DNA from: Xylona heveae TC161
Lineage: Eukaryota; Ascomycota; Xylonomycetes; Xylonales; Xylonaceae
Reading direction: 5' to 3'
DNA length: 64,000 bases
Assembly: GCF_001619985.1 (NCBI RefSeq)
Contig: NW_017264200.1
Location: 868,001-932,000, forward strand
Every line of letters begins with the position of its first letter. Within the stretch, counting starts at the first letter, position 1. Under the pieces are notes generated by a model, which was not told the DNA's origin, made no database searches, and was given only the letters and a program-made list of their open reading frames with translations. The position numbers and the translations under genes were made by a program. Below are positions 48,304 to 58,844 of this stretch, one piece after another.

Positions 48304-49649
48304 TCACTTTCTATCCGAAGCTTGTTTCGTATCCTTTGATGCTTTAGCCCTTGCAATTCTCTCCTCTGTCTCTTCCGGCGTCAAAATTTTAACCGCATCT
48401 TTGGTATAAAGATAGCTTGCGCCACTCCAGATGGTGGTGGCCGCCACGGTATATCTGAAATTTGGAAAATATAAAGTCAGTATATAATTTTGGACGATGA
48501 TGGTGTCCAAGGAAGCCTCACTGGAGCGCAGTCATGGCGGGCATGATATCGATGCTTGCACTGACAATAGGTAGAGCCGTAGTAGCTCCGATGAGCGCAA
48601 GCTGAAGTGCTGTATTTACTTTGGAGATCCCTGTGGGATGGACTTCGGCACTGGGGATGGAAAAGTCCCAGTAGCGGGCGAACGTCTTGGGCTCTGGCAG
48701 GGATATGAATCGGTAGTAAATGGCAGCGAGGCCAAGCCCGACATCCCGGCCAAGGATCAGGGTTGCGAGCCAAACTGAAAGCAAATGTTAGTAAATATTC
48801 AGAAGCTCGTGCACTGGCAAATTATGCTGAGAGTACGCTCAAGCAGAACCATAACAAGGGCATTACTGACGGGGTAAAGCTCCCTTCACAGCCAGGCACA
48901 CAGTCAAGATGGTCATTAGGACCTTGTCAGCCATAGGATCTATGACTGTGCCAACAACGGTCTGCATTTTCCATTTCCGTGCTATGTATCCATCCACCAA
49001 GTCCGTCAGACCAGCATATGCGAAAAGACCTAGGGACCAAGCGTATTGCTCGTGCACGAAAAGGTATCCGATGAAGGGCGCGGCGATAAGACGTGAGAAA
49101 GTGAGGATATTCGGAAGCGTATAGATATTCTCATGAGGCGTTAATGACTGGAGGCGATTGGAAATGGCAGCAAGGGGTTTTGCGAGCGGCTTTCTGCTGC
49201 AGACTTTTAGTTGTCGATCAAGGAATTATAGAGGCCCTTTGATTGGGACGCTCAAAGTCTTATATCAAAAACCAAATGCCAATCCCGCCTCATAGTTCCC
49301 AACGCACCTTTTTTCAACGGGCTTAGGGCGGTCGTTTCGTTCAGAAGAATATGACCGTAGTTGGACGTGAGAGAACCCATTTTGTGATCTGCTGGCAACC
49401 ACCATTCAGCGGCGATCTTCAGAGGAATTGATGACTCTAAACTAACCTTACATGCCGTTGTGACCTGAGCAGGCTGAGGATAGAAATCGATTCGCGTTGC
49501 GTTGCAATTGATCGGTTGTTATTTGAGTGATCCTGGGCGAATTTTCGGACATGTCGAAGAAGAGAAAATGGCTGAAGTGTCGGATGTAATTGGGGATTAA
49601 ATCGTGTACAGAACGAGCGCTGAGTCGCGCTCAGTAATGGTCTCGCCAT
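48304..49649 (-). CDS. CRD1: mitochondrial cardiolipin synthase (CRD1)
   Basis: Several exons. It starts MARPLLSATQRSFCTRFNPQ, a basic, hydroxylated mitochondrial presequence; an in-frame upstream Met at 49694 (MQSSTAAAFG) is the alternative. Then come ENIYTLPNILTFSRL and the CDP-alcohol phosphatidyltransferase motif in LTDLVDGYIARKWKMQTVVG followed by DPMADK, with all the Asp residues of the metal site. Further hydrophobic segments follow and the end is Lys-rich (KASKDTKQASDRK). Eukaryotic CRD1 joins CDP-diacylglycerol to phosphatidylglycerol in the inner mitochondrial membrane. Phosphatidylglycerolphosphate synthase belongs to a different family in fungi, so CRD1 is the likely identity. Confidence 0.92.
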
Positions 49650-50626
49650 GTCATTGTGTGCACTGCCAAAAGCGGCAGCCGTAGATGATTGCAATAAAGC
49701 AATTTGAGGATTTCCTGTCGCGTGTAGCAGTTTATTCCAGTAAGGCTCAGGTTAGAGAGATGTTTGGGGAAGGCGGATGGACGGGGTTTAACCGAACCGA
49801 GCAGAAACTCGTGCTGTTAGTTAAACTGCTCTAGCCAGTGATATCATCAATCCATTATACGCCCATAGGCCCGAGCACCGCTTACTCCGGAAATCGTTAT
49901 TCCGAAATGGATTATTATATCAACCGATCATATGGAACATCAAGATTTACTTTCCGACTGTTGAAGACGTGGGACAAATTGAGCAAATAGAGGAGACTTT
50001 TCCCTTGATATACTTGATCCAATTTTCATTCAAACGTATGCGTCAACTATTGCCGTTGCCTTGTGAGACTCTTTCTGTTAAAGGAAATTGCGAGATAACT
50101 ACCAATAGTACAAAGGAGAAGAAGAGGTTGAAAGGGAAATTGAAGCAAGATATTTCTGAATAAAGATGCGATTCAACTTTGCTCGCCGTATACTCGCTCC
50201 AAAGCAATAAAACTCGGGGTTATACTAAGAAGTGTGCTGGAATATTGATTCACCACTGACGTTGAAAACGTTCAAACCCGAAAAAAAAAAATAAAAATAA
50301 AAAATAAAAAAAATAAAAAAGAATTGGAAGATGACACTGAAAAGCATCGACTGGCACACAAGCTGCGTTGATACACCAAACGCCCATGATCGAAGGCTAC
50401 TCCCCACGCCAACGCTGCGCTTATAGAACATTTCAGGCAAAGCTGATAGTCTGTTAATGGGACTAAGTTTGAAAAAGAAGAATGCCACGAGAACTTTGCA
50501 GAGCTAAGCATTGAGCTCTGACGATGAGAGCACCGAGAATTGAAGCATAGGAACCATAGTAAGTGAAGAGCGCCGGGACAAGAATGTTCGAAGCAGATCC
50601 TGCATAGCTCAATTCGGACTTCAATT
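49650..50626. other. CRD1 promoter and WOPR gene 3' region
   Basis: 977 bp without a recognisable gene; contains an A-rich simple-sequence tract. Confidence 0.45.
50280..50321. repeat. A-rich simple repeat
   Basis: Runs of A broken by single T every 4-9 bases; likely a low-complexity tract. On minus it is T-rich and lies downstream of the WOPR gene stop. Confidence 0.8.
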
Positions 50627-52012
50627 TCAGACCGCGTTCTGTCCCCACTGTGAAATTGGGGAAACGCTAGGATAATGCCCGTGTCCCATGGCCATGTTGC
50701 CAGGCATATTCCAGTACTGCCTGTCGTATTGATAAGTCGGTAGGTTCGCAATGTGCGAAGCAGACGAGGAACCCCATCGCTGCTCCAAAGATGGATACAA
50801 GGCGTCGTCAGCCCGGGGAAGCGAAGGGGCATAGCCACGCGAATATAGATTATTTGATTTGGTGTCAGTGTTATTACTCGTTTGGGATGTATCCGATCGG
50901 CCTCGTGGCGGCTGAGATAATGGCACTGCATGCAAAGGCATGGAGCTTCTTTCGCTTGGAGGGGAGGCCTGCTGACCGACACTCGTATTCAGGGAATCGA
51001 ACCGAGAAGAATATGGCGTGATGGGATTGTAGGCCATGTAATCCTCGGTCTTGATCGGAAGGCTATGGGAAAAACTGGCGGCATGACTAGCGGAAGAGCC
51101 AGGAGATGCCCCAAAGGTTGTAGGTAAAGATGAGGATTGAGAAGCGGCCCCTGAAAAAGGCTGAGTTTCGATCCCTGAGTAGAAGGAGTGCGAGGCAGAG
51201 GGCTGCGAATGTTGGTGGTAATCGATCCCATTGACTATGGTGTCAGATCGCCGATCGAAGCTCTCGAAACCATAAGGATTTCGCGACTCATCGAAATGCG
51301 CATCTAGTCCATCATCCACATCATCCAGTGGCGCGCGGAAGTTTTGGCGTGTCGTCAGCTCAGGGCGAGGTTTGATGTACTGTAAAAGAGAGCTTTGCGT
51401 GGGCGTCTCTAACAGATTGTTCAAGACATCTTCGACCTTGTAATACGAGACAAGATGGTGGTGCACTCCTTGCACATTTACACTCATGGTCTTTTTGACA
51501 AGACCATCATCTTTGAAACCGTAAGAGTCTATAAGAGATCCAATCAAGGCCCGCTCAGTCTCCTTATCGCAATTTGCATCCTGTTTTGCGCGAGGGTTAG
51601 TCGGGAGGGTTGGTGAACAAGAGTCGGACGTATTGGTTGGGCTTTCCAAAGACGGCCTTGCATAGGGTTCTCCAGGTTTGGAGGGACGTTTGCTCCGCTT
51701 CGTAGCTCTTTTCTTCTCGCCTGGGGGAAATGGCTTGAGGAGTTCGCGGTAAACAAGGAAATTCCCGAGAATTCGGCTGGGACTCCATGGCACACCATCG
51801 GTCCACCTCTTAATGCCAGAGGCATTTTCTTCGTAAATGAAAACACAGCCGCTTCGTATCAGACTGCTTCGTTCGCGATCGTGAGGCCGGCGAGGGACGT
51901 GGTGCAGGGTGCCGTTGAGACACGCTTCAAATAGAACCAATGCATCCTGCGTCGTCGCGACATAGCCCTGATAGGTCGGCTGCAGCGACATGCGAGTACC
52001 CGGATTCGCCAT
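50627..52012 (-). CDS. WOPR (Gti1/Pac2) transcription regulator, Wor1/Ryp1/OsaA type
   Basis: A single exon of 461 codons from MANPGTRMSLQPTYQGYVAT; an in-frame Met at 52033 is the alternative start. The N-terminal WOPR DNA-binding domain is in two parts. The first has TTQDALVLFEACLNGTLHHV, PRRPHDRERSSLI, and KRWTDGVPWSPSRILGNFLV then YRELLKPFPPGEKKR. The second, after a ~60-residue linker, has LVKKTMSVNVQGVHHHLVSY and the YYKVEDVLNN block. The C-terminal half is Ser/Gln/Pro/Tyr-rich and disordered. Relatives are Candida Wor1 (white-opaque switch), Histoplasma Ryp1 (yeast-phase growth) and Aspergillus OsaA (sexual versus asexual development). A plus-strand purine-rich tract at about 52.43-52.49 kb, CT-rich on minus, may mark transcription start. 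It should be a nuclear master regulator; what it controls here is unknown. Confidence 0.93.
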   Translation of the reverse strand: MANPGTRMSLQPTYQGYVATTQDALVLFEACLNGTLHHVPRRPHDRERSSLIRSGCVFIYEENASGIKRWTDGVPWSPSRILGNFLVYRELLKPFPPGEKKRATKRSKRPSKPGEPYARPSLESPTNTSDSCSPTLPTNPRAKQDANCDKETERALIGSLIDSYGFKDDGLVKKTMSVNVQGVHHHLVSYYKVEDVLNNLLETPTQSSLLQYIKPRPELTTRQNFRAPLDDVDDGLDAHFDESRNPYGFESFDRRSDTIVNGIDYHQHSQPSASHSFYSGIETQPFSGAASQSSSLPTTFGASPGSSASHAASFSHSLPIKTEDYMAYNPITPYSSRFDSLNTSVGQQASPPSERSSMPLHAVPLSQPPRGRSDTSQTSNNTDTKSNNLYSRGYAPSLPRADDALYPSLEQRWGSSSASHIANLPTYQYDRQYWNMPGNMAMGHGHYPSVSPISQWGQNAV

Positions 52013-52681
52013 TTGGTTGGAGTGATCGTTCACCGAAGGGATTTGGCCTCCTCAGCGTTCACTTGCGATTTCCGTTGTGAAGTATATTACTATCGGAGGT
52101 GGGAAGTCCAGCACTAGCGAAAGATTGCGTTGGAATGAGTGGAATGACAACGAGCGAAGGTGGAATTGTTGCTGCAAGCTTCAAGATTGAAAAGGGCGTC
52201 CCCACAATGGTATCGGAAAGCGGCCAGCGTGCTCGGAGGCGTGCAACCGAAATTATATCCACGAATGGAGCGGCTAGATCGAAATGAATTCAGAGCAGCG
52301 CAATCATTCATTAATCCGCGGTGAAGCGGCCACCAGGTGCTGAAGCTAGGAAAGCGATAATCCACGTCACTCGGAGGTGGAGAAAGGCGCCAATATGTGG
52401 GAGAACAATTGGGTTGGGAACGAAACGCTCCGCGAAAGAGAAGCAGACGAAAATAAATCGAAGAGTGCGGGAGAGAGAAGGAGCCCCAGCGTTTCTAGAA
52501 TTCTGAAATGTCAATTTTCCATTAGATAATTGTGATTCTCTTTTTTCAAACACTTCGACTCAACATGAAGCTGAGTAGAAGGGCTGGGCCATTAGAGTTA
52601 TGGTGAAGCGATATCCCCAGCTTGTGAGCGAGTGACAAACAAGCTAAGGGACCCGGTGCAGGGAAGGTGTATCGGAAAAAC

Positions 52682-52700
52682 GGGGGGGTGGGGGGCGGGG
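52682..52700. repeat. G-rich tract
   Basis: Four groups of four or more G separated by single bases, about 670 bp upstream of the WOPR start. On plus it fits the pattern of a G-quadruplex. Confidence 0.6.
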
Positions 52701-53055
52701 AGATCTATTCGTTACAACATTCCTTAACGAAACAACGACAGGTAGGTGGTAGGTAGTGAGGTACGTTGACGAGAAAACCGAAAGTTTATTCAATAGGCGA
52801 GAGGCTACTTACAAGCAACAGGTTGATGAGGTGCGAGGTGGACTTCTTCAATGCGGTGCAATTTGCCAAGAAGTCAATGATATCTTTGGGAGAATTGCTT
52901 GCTTGTTGAAGCGCGGTCTCGAAAGAGAATTAATGCTGCGAGGAACTTGTTGGGGAGCGTGTGAACCCAGAAGAGTTCTAAGGCGCCTGCGGATTTCTGA
53001 TGTAGGTCGAGGTATGCAGCGGCGGGTGCAGCAAAGGACCAAAACGAAAAAGTTG

Positions 53056-53070
53056 GGTAGGTAGGTAGGG
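53056..53070. repeat. TAGG tetranucleotide repeat
   Basis: Short GGTA/TAGG run in the WOPR upstream region, like those at 4.07 and 6.59 kb. Confidence 0.6.
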
Positions 53071-55675
53071 TTGATAGAGTTGAAAAAAGGATTGCGAGAC
53101 TCGGCAATTGCTCTATTGATGGGCAAATGCCTGAAGAAAAGAGCCTTCTCTCATACACGCGCAATTGAAGGGATGAGTTTCAGTCATGAGCACGAGAGGA
53201 CAAGAATTCCTGAACAAAAGCCTTTCGACGTCCTCGAGAGGCCTTATTAGTACCGTGTGGACTGGTCTCGGGTTGCTCACCACTCGAGCTTGATAGGGCG
53301 AAGAACAGGACGAAGGGGGTAGCGGTCGATCAGACGTTTCTGCTTGTGTGAAGTCTGTGCGGGCCCTTTGTATAGTCCAAAACTGCCCTCCACCCTCCCC
53401 CAAATTCGAATTGAGGGCACCGGAAGAGCAACGAACAGGTCAAGTCTTCCCAGGTTGGACGTGTTTGTCCAGTGCTGGCCCCTATCCACCGAGTGGTCAC
53501 GGCACCTCAGCCTGGGGCTGGCTTTCGGAGGACCAGCAACGGCGCCGTTCAGAGCTGGCGCATTGTAAAGGAGTCTGCAGCATCACTCGGTCGATCATTA
53601 GTACACAATCCCTCGCAATAGCGAGACGTACCATGGACCTTGAGTAGCGCGGTCCCAGAGATGCTCTCTCTCGTCTTGGAGGGCCGGCTTGAGCCGAAAA
53701 GCCCAGCAACAAGCCGTGTCTTAGCTTGCTCTAGCTCGTGGAACGAACGGCCTGCGCAAGGGAAATGTTATGGCTAAAGAGTAGATGCCCATCTTTCCCG
53801 CTGCTGGCGGAGTACGTGTACTAGATACCTTGGCCTAGATTCAGTGGCCGAGGGGGCACTATTACCACATCAAAAGTGCAGGGAAGGGCCCGGCTGCGAT
53901 GGCTTTCCCTCCAACCACCTCCCTGGCAGTCTTTCCCCAATTGCTGGATCGGCATTAGCCCGACTGGGTGACCAGAGCACAAGACCTGATCAACGATGCC
54001 CTATCATCTTCGTCATAATTGAGCTCTCTCTAAGGCGTCATTGAATGAGTCTGCCATGTTCGCAGCATTAATTTATCACGGCATTCGCGATAGTGGGATG
54101 GAGAGCTCTGGAGGTGTCATGGAATTGAAATGCTGTATAGGGGTACTAGCATTTCAGCGACAGATTCTCATCATGTTTTCATTCTTCATTTAGAGACGTT
54201 TACCATGAAGATCTGTATTTGAGCTTGCAAAACTCGAGTAGGGGCTGTTGCCCGGTTGCAGAGCGATCCTGCGAGAGTGTCAAAGCTTGGCTGGTTTGCC
54301 GCGCGCCCCCGCAGTCCAAGTCAAACACACTCGGGGAGATCATGAAATTTTCAGGGTCCTTCTTTGGAGAATGTGCAGCACTGTAGTTGTAAACGCAGCA
54401 GCATCGCTTCTTGTAATATTGGTCTCGGTAGAGTTAACCAATCACAGCCATAACGCGCAAATAGACAGAACAACCCTGTCAGCCGTGGTATAGGAGTGGC
54501 ATGCACTTTCCATCCACCATAAATTGACCAAGTTCGAAACCGTCCCCATATCCGGCAAGAAGCTACTTGGATGCACGTGGCAGTGATCTCCGCAACATTC
54601 AAAGCTCTTTAACACCACCCCTCAGGATTCAGGGGCACGCTTAATGAAGATAGCTTGGTGGGAGGAAAAGCAGCACAGCCGGTAGGGGTCCGGTTCAAGG
54701 TTGATGGTGGACCAAATACGGAGCGATGCTGGCAGGTGACTTGATGAGGTTGGCGAGAGTATGAGGAGGATGGAAGAATGTGGATTGACGCTTTACCTGC
54801 TGTGGTCGTTGCGGGTGGGTCCATCACCCCTCCACCTGAGTTTCTCGTCTTGCGCCTATCGTGGAGCTGGATCTCTCTTAGAGTGATCGGAACGAGCTCC
54901 GGCTCCCGCTTAACGTAGTTTTACCCCCAGATCCGAACGCCATCGCTGACGGCCGTTTATTTCTTGGTATCAATGTGAGGTTGTTGCAGAGGGTCCGCTG
55001 ACGCAGCCGGCGATGATCATGATGTGATAATTCCTACCTGACAATTCTCGTAGTCGTCTTCCAGGTTTGTTGAAGTCATTCCTCAGGTACAGGTAGCTTG
55101 CGTGCACTCTACTTTTGTAGCCATTGTGATTCTCAACCATGCCAACTGCTGGCGATGAGAATGCGCAGGCACTAGATTGATGTATGGATATTTTTTTGTG
55201 CCCTTGTCTATCCTTTTCGTGTATTCCTTTACCCCATTTCCAATCCCCTTTTATTTTTTCGAGACCGACCCGTTCAATCCTACGCGGTTCTACTCCACTT
55301 ACTGAAAATACATGTCTGATATCCGAGCAAGTGGGGAAGATGCAGTTATAGAGATGTCAAACCTGGTCATCGACCGATCGATCTCGAAACCGAACAATTG
55401 TTTATACCACATCCTTGTTCTGAACTGCAGATATTTGATTGGAACAACCGTGGATTGGGTCACGGTCTCACTTCGCCGTCCGCCTGCTTGCTTGCCCCGT
55501 TGCCTAGACTAGCATCGGGCACTGGATACAACAGCTGGCCGGCCAGGGTCTTCTGCATAAGGTCAAAGTGGGTCGCTGTAGGGAGACAAGGGGACCGCCG
55601 TTTGTCAAAAGAAAGCATTACAGTATGTAATAGGACAGACACTCGTCATGGATCTACCTACCTGCCTGGAACTAC

Positions 55676-55770
55676 GTGCCGCTTCTTCTTTCCCTCCTCT
55701 GTCACTTTCCCTTGTCCCTCATTCTCTCTCCCTCGCTCTCGCTCTACTCTCTTCCTCTTTCCCTTGGCCC
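55676..55770 (+). promoter_or_regulatory. CT-rich promoter-like tract
   Basis: About 95 bases of mostly C and T on plus. In filamentous fungi such tracts often lie just before transcription starts, as here before ERG3. No plus-strand gene follows that I can recognise, so a non-coding transcript or unknown small gene is possible. Confidence 0.3.
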
Positions 55771-58418
55771 GTTGGTTTAACTACCTTAGCGAGCGCGGCC
55801 CCAATTGCCGCATCGGCGCAGTGGAGATAACTAAGGTCCAGTAGCGGCCAGTACTTTTTGCTTCGCTAATAGTTTGCTTAATCGCGTAACGTAGGAGTAC
55901 TCTGTAGGTAGTTAAATCAGAATTGTGCTTCGCCTCGCCTACCTCGGCCCAAATCTCCATCATTTCCATTACCTATTGTCTTTGCAAACAAAATTCATTT
56001 ACGCCGCTGCTCAGGGGGCAATGCCGAACTACCCTGCCCAATTGCTGTCACGGGACACGGAACGATCAATAAGTAATTCTCTGTTTAACACCGTCCTAGG
56101 TGAGTCCGGCGCTCTCTCGGAACAATCTACGCACAATAATAGTGTCTTAGTAATGAAAATAGCAATAACTATGACATTGGCTCCAAAAATGGTTCTGGGG
56201 CTGCCTCGCCGAAGTCGAAAGCGTATCGCCAAAGCGGAATCAAGGATCTTGTGAAACCTGGCCTGGACAAGTCTGGCTGGACGTTTCGCTTCGTTTCCCC
56301 CCATCGCCCGTATCATGGCGTGCTCTATGTATCGTTCTGTATTGTGCCCTACCTTTCCGTCCGCGGTGAGGTATGCAACACCATCAGACCTCTTGGCCGC
56401 GTAAAGAGGCTTGAGAGAGCCGAGCTTACGACCTATCTCTTTTCCCAATGGAGGAAATAGGATATCTCCCGCAAAAACCACCATGCTTGGCGCTAGGAGG
56501 ACGGATCTGCGATCAAAGGTCAAATACTCCTGCCAAAGGCGAAATCTACACACCATTATCAGCCCAGCATCTTGAGAAAAAATTAGTCATAGTGCATCCT
56601 CGTATCAGGACCAATCACAGCCCAATTTCTTTGTGTGTGCATCTGTTTTGCACCTTAGGCGGTGGGAGAATGTTACGTCTGCAAACATGTGCAGTTCAAA
56701 GTTTCAAAACATGATTCCCAGGCTGGCTGGTGCTCACCTGTGGGCCAGATTTCGGCTGAAGTCCGATCCTAATGGGTGAACAGTGCTCGGAGTGATTGCC
56801 TTCGCTATGAGCGCTGATTCAAATACCCAGTTGGAGGTTCTTCGAAAGACGGCGTTTATCGGTTGCTTGCTATTAGTGACTGAAACCAGCAACAAGCAAA
56901 CTCCCATTAGCAACTCTTATTGCATAACAGAATTATCATAGTGGAGGGTGGACCGCCGGTGCTTCTCCATATTCGTCACTTCTCAGCCAACAGGCTTCGA
57001 TATTGATTGCAATATTCGAAGTTTATCAGCAACATCTTCGCACTGGTTTCAGCTCCGTTGACACCCTTGCAGCGCCCAAATCATCGACTCCAACTTTCTT
57101 AGTAGCAGGTTGATGAGCATGTGGTCAATGCTAGCGTCGACGATTCAGACGCGAAGTTGGCTCCACCCTTCGTACTGTCTGGGGGTCTCAGTGAACGGAT
57201 TATGGTGGTTCCCCTGGACGTCCTTTTGTTCAATGGCGCAGGCTGACGTACGCCGATGCCAAGATGCGGGTGAACAGCAATAACCTCACCCAGTAAGATG
57301 GGTCTTATGGCTGCTGAGTACTCGATACCAACAAGTCCCTGTAAACGCTGCCTGGAGATCTCGAAGAGGCAGTTAGGATGGGATTATCTCCATAAGGTAG
57401 CTTGCCTCTCCTGCGTCACCCTGTGGAGACAAATAGCGCCTTCGTTTTACGCATGACCAATCGCGCTCAATAGTATGGTTTACTTTGGCTGCATAGCTGG
57501 ATTCTCCAAGAAGAGATGTCAAATTGAAACTATTATGCGGCCAATGGCAAATGTGGCTACTATTCGCAAATCGAAGCATTTATGCAATTAATTGTCGTTT
57601 CATATCCCGGCCCCTACCAAGGCCCCACAGGCAGGCGACCGGCATAGCTCAACGAAGGCTGTCTGCGGCTCGTTTGCACACTCTTTCAGGAAACATCAAA
57701 CTAATTGAAATGCCGAAAGAATAATTATCTGTTTTCCATGCCTGTAGGAATTTTATTCGATTAACAGCATTCCAGGTTCTCAGGCCATGTTTTGGCTATG
57801 AGAGGTTCTCGTTTGTCCTTACGAAACGTATCCACAAAACTCGCAAACCGCCATCATTCCTCTCCTAGGAGCTTTTTACCTTCCTTAATTCAATTTCAAA
57901 TTCCCCACTTCACCGCATCCCACGATTGCTTTCCCCGATCCAGCAAACCCTTTTGACTGTTCATAGGAGGATTTCATCTCAATCTACTTTCTCCAAGGCT
58001 TTTCGCTGAAGCAGATCCGACGGGTCCTAATGCTGAGCGATCAAGGAATCTCCATACTCTCTGGCTCTCATTTGGTTAGTTTTCAGCTTTCTGGAAATCG
58101 TTGTTGGTGCAAAGCTCGATGCCGCCAGGGCCTGTGGCTCTCTGGGACTTCACATAGGGGGGCAATCCTCCAATGAATCGAGTTTTGTAGCCTCAGATGC
58201 TCCCAGTCACAGACGGTTGAAAAAGCAACGGGCGTATTGAGGGCAGTTTGACAGTTTAGACACGATAAGTTTGAATTTATTCACGCTCATGAAGGAGCCT
58301 TGTATTATTGTATGTCACTCTTGAGCACTTAAGATCAAGAGCTGGTTACTCATCTCACCTTTGTCATTTCTCCTGCTAACGAAAAACGATGGTTGAAGAA
58401 TTTAGAAAATATAGGGTT

Positions 58419-58844
58419 CTATTGCGCCTTCCAGGCTATTTCGACCAGTGTCCATCCTTCATTCCCAAAAATTTCATAATAAACACAATCACGAACGATA
58501 GTTGCGTGAAATCCCGTCAACAATACGCGATCTTTCAGCTGATGCAATTCAAATCGATTTAGGAGACCTCTTTCGGGCCTGAATCGGAACAAAGATAGGA
58601 TGTCTCGTCCGGGTTGTCCGGTTCTGGCATCACGACTTAACAGCGAGGAGAGACGATCTGCCACAATCTGCGCAGGGCTTTCACCATCGCTGGTAGATAC
58701 TGTCTTTCTCAGAGAAGGTCTTTGTATCACTTGCGAGAGATCGGCTCGCTCTGTGTGCTTACAGTTGCTGTCTCTTTCAGCCCCAAGTGCCGGGAGACTA
58801 ACGACTACCGATTCCCACCATTTTATGTATGGACATATTATCAT
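58419..58844 (-). CDS. hypothetical protein, doubtful
   Basis: 141-codon open frame starting MIICPYIKWWESVVV. No domain recognised. Composition is plausible for protein, but a 92-codon frame is open on the opposite strand over the same bases, and no splice-linked extension was found. It is listed only as the most protein-like frame of the gap. Confidence 0.12.
   Translation of the reverse strand: MIICPYIKWWESVVVSLPALGAERDSNCKHTERADLSQVIQRPSLRKTVSTSDGESPAQIVADRLSSLLSRDARTGQPGRDILSLFRFRPERGLLNRFELHQLKDRVLLTGFHATIVRDCVYYEIFGNEGWTLVEIAWKAQ

Noticed and set aside
50280-50321. A-rich tract as a possible retroelement tail
   Set aside because: No element body, target duplication or coding remnant next to it; simple low-complexity DNA explains it.
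50980-51003. Perfect B-box-like sequence (GGTTCGATTCC on minus)
   Set aside because: It lies inside the WOPR coding exon and no cloverleaf can be built around it.
56029-56556. 175-codon minus-strand open frame
   Set aside because: No domain, a competing plus-strand frame over the same bases, and no plausible splice partner. Treated as chance.
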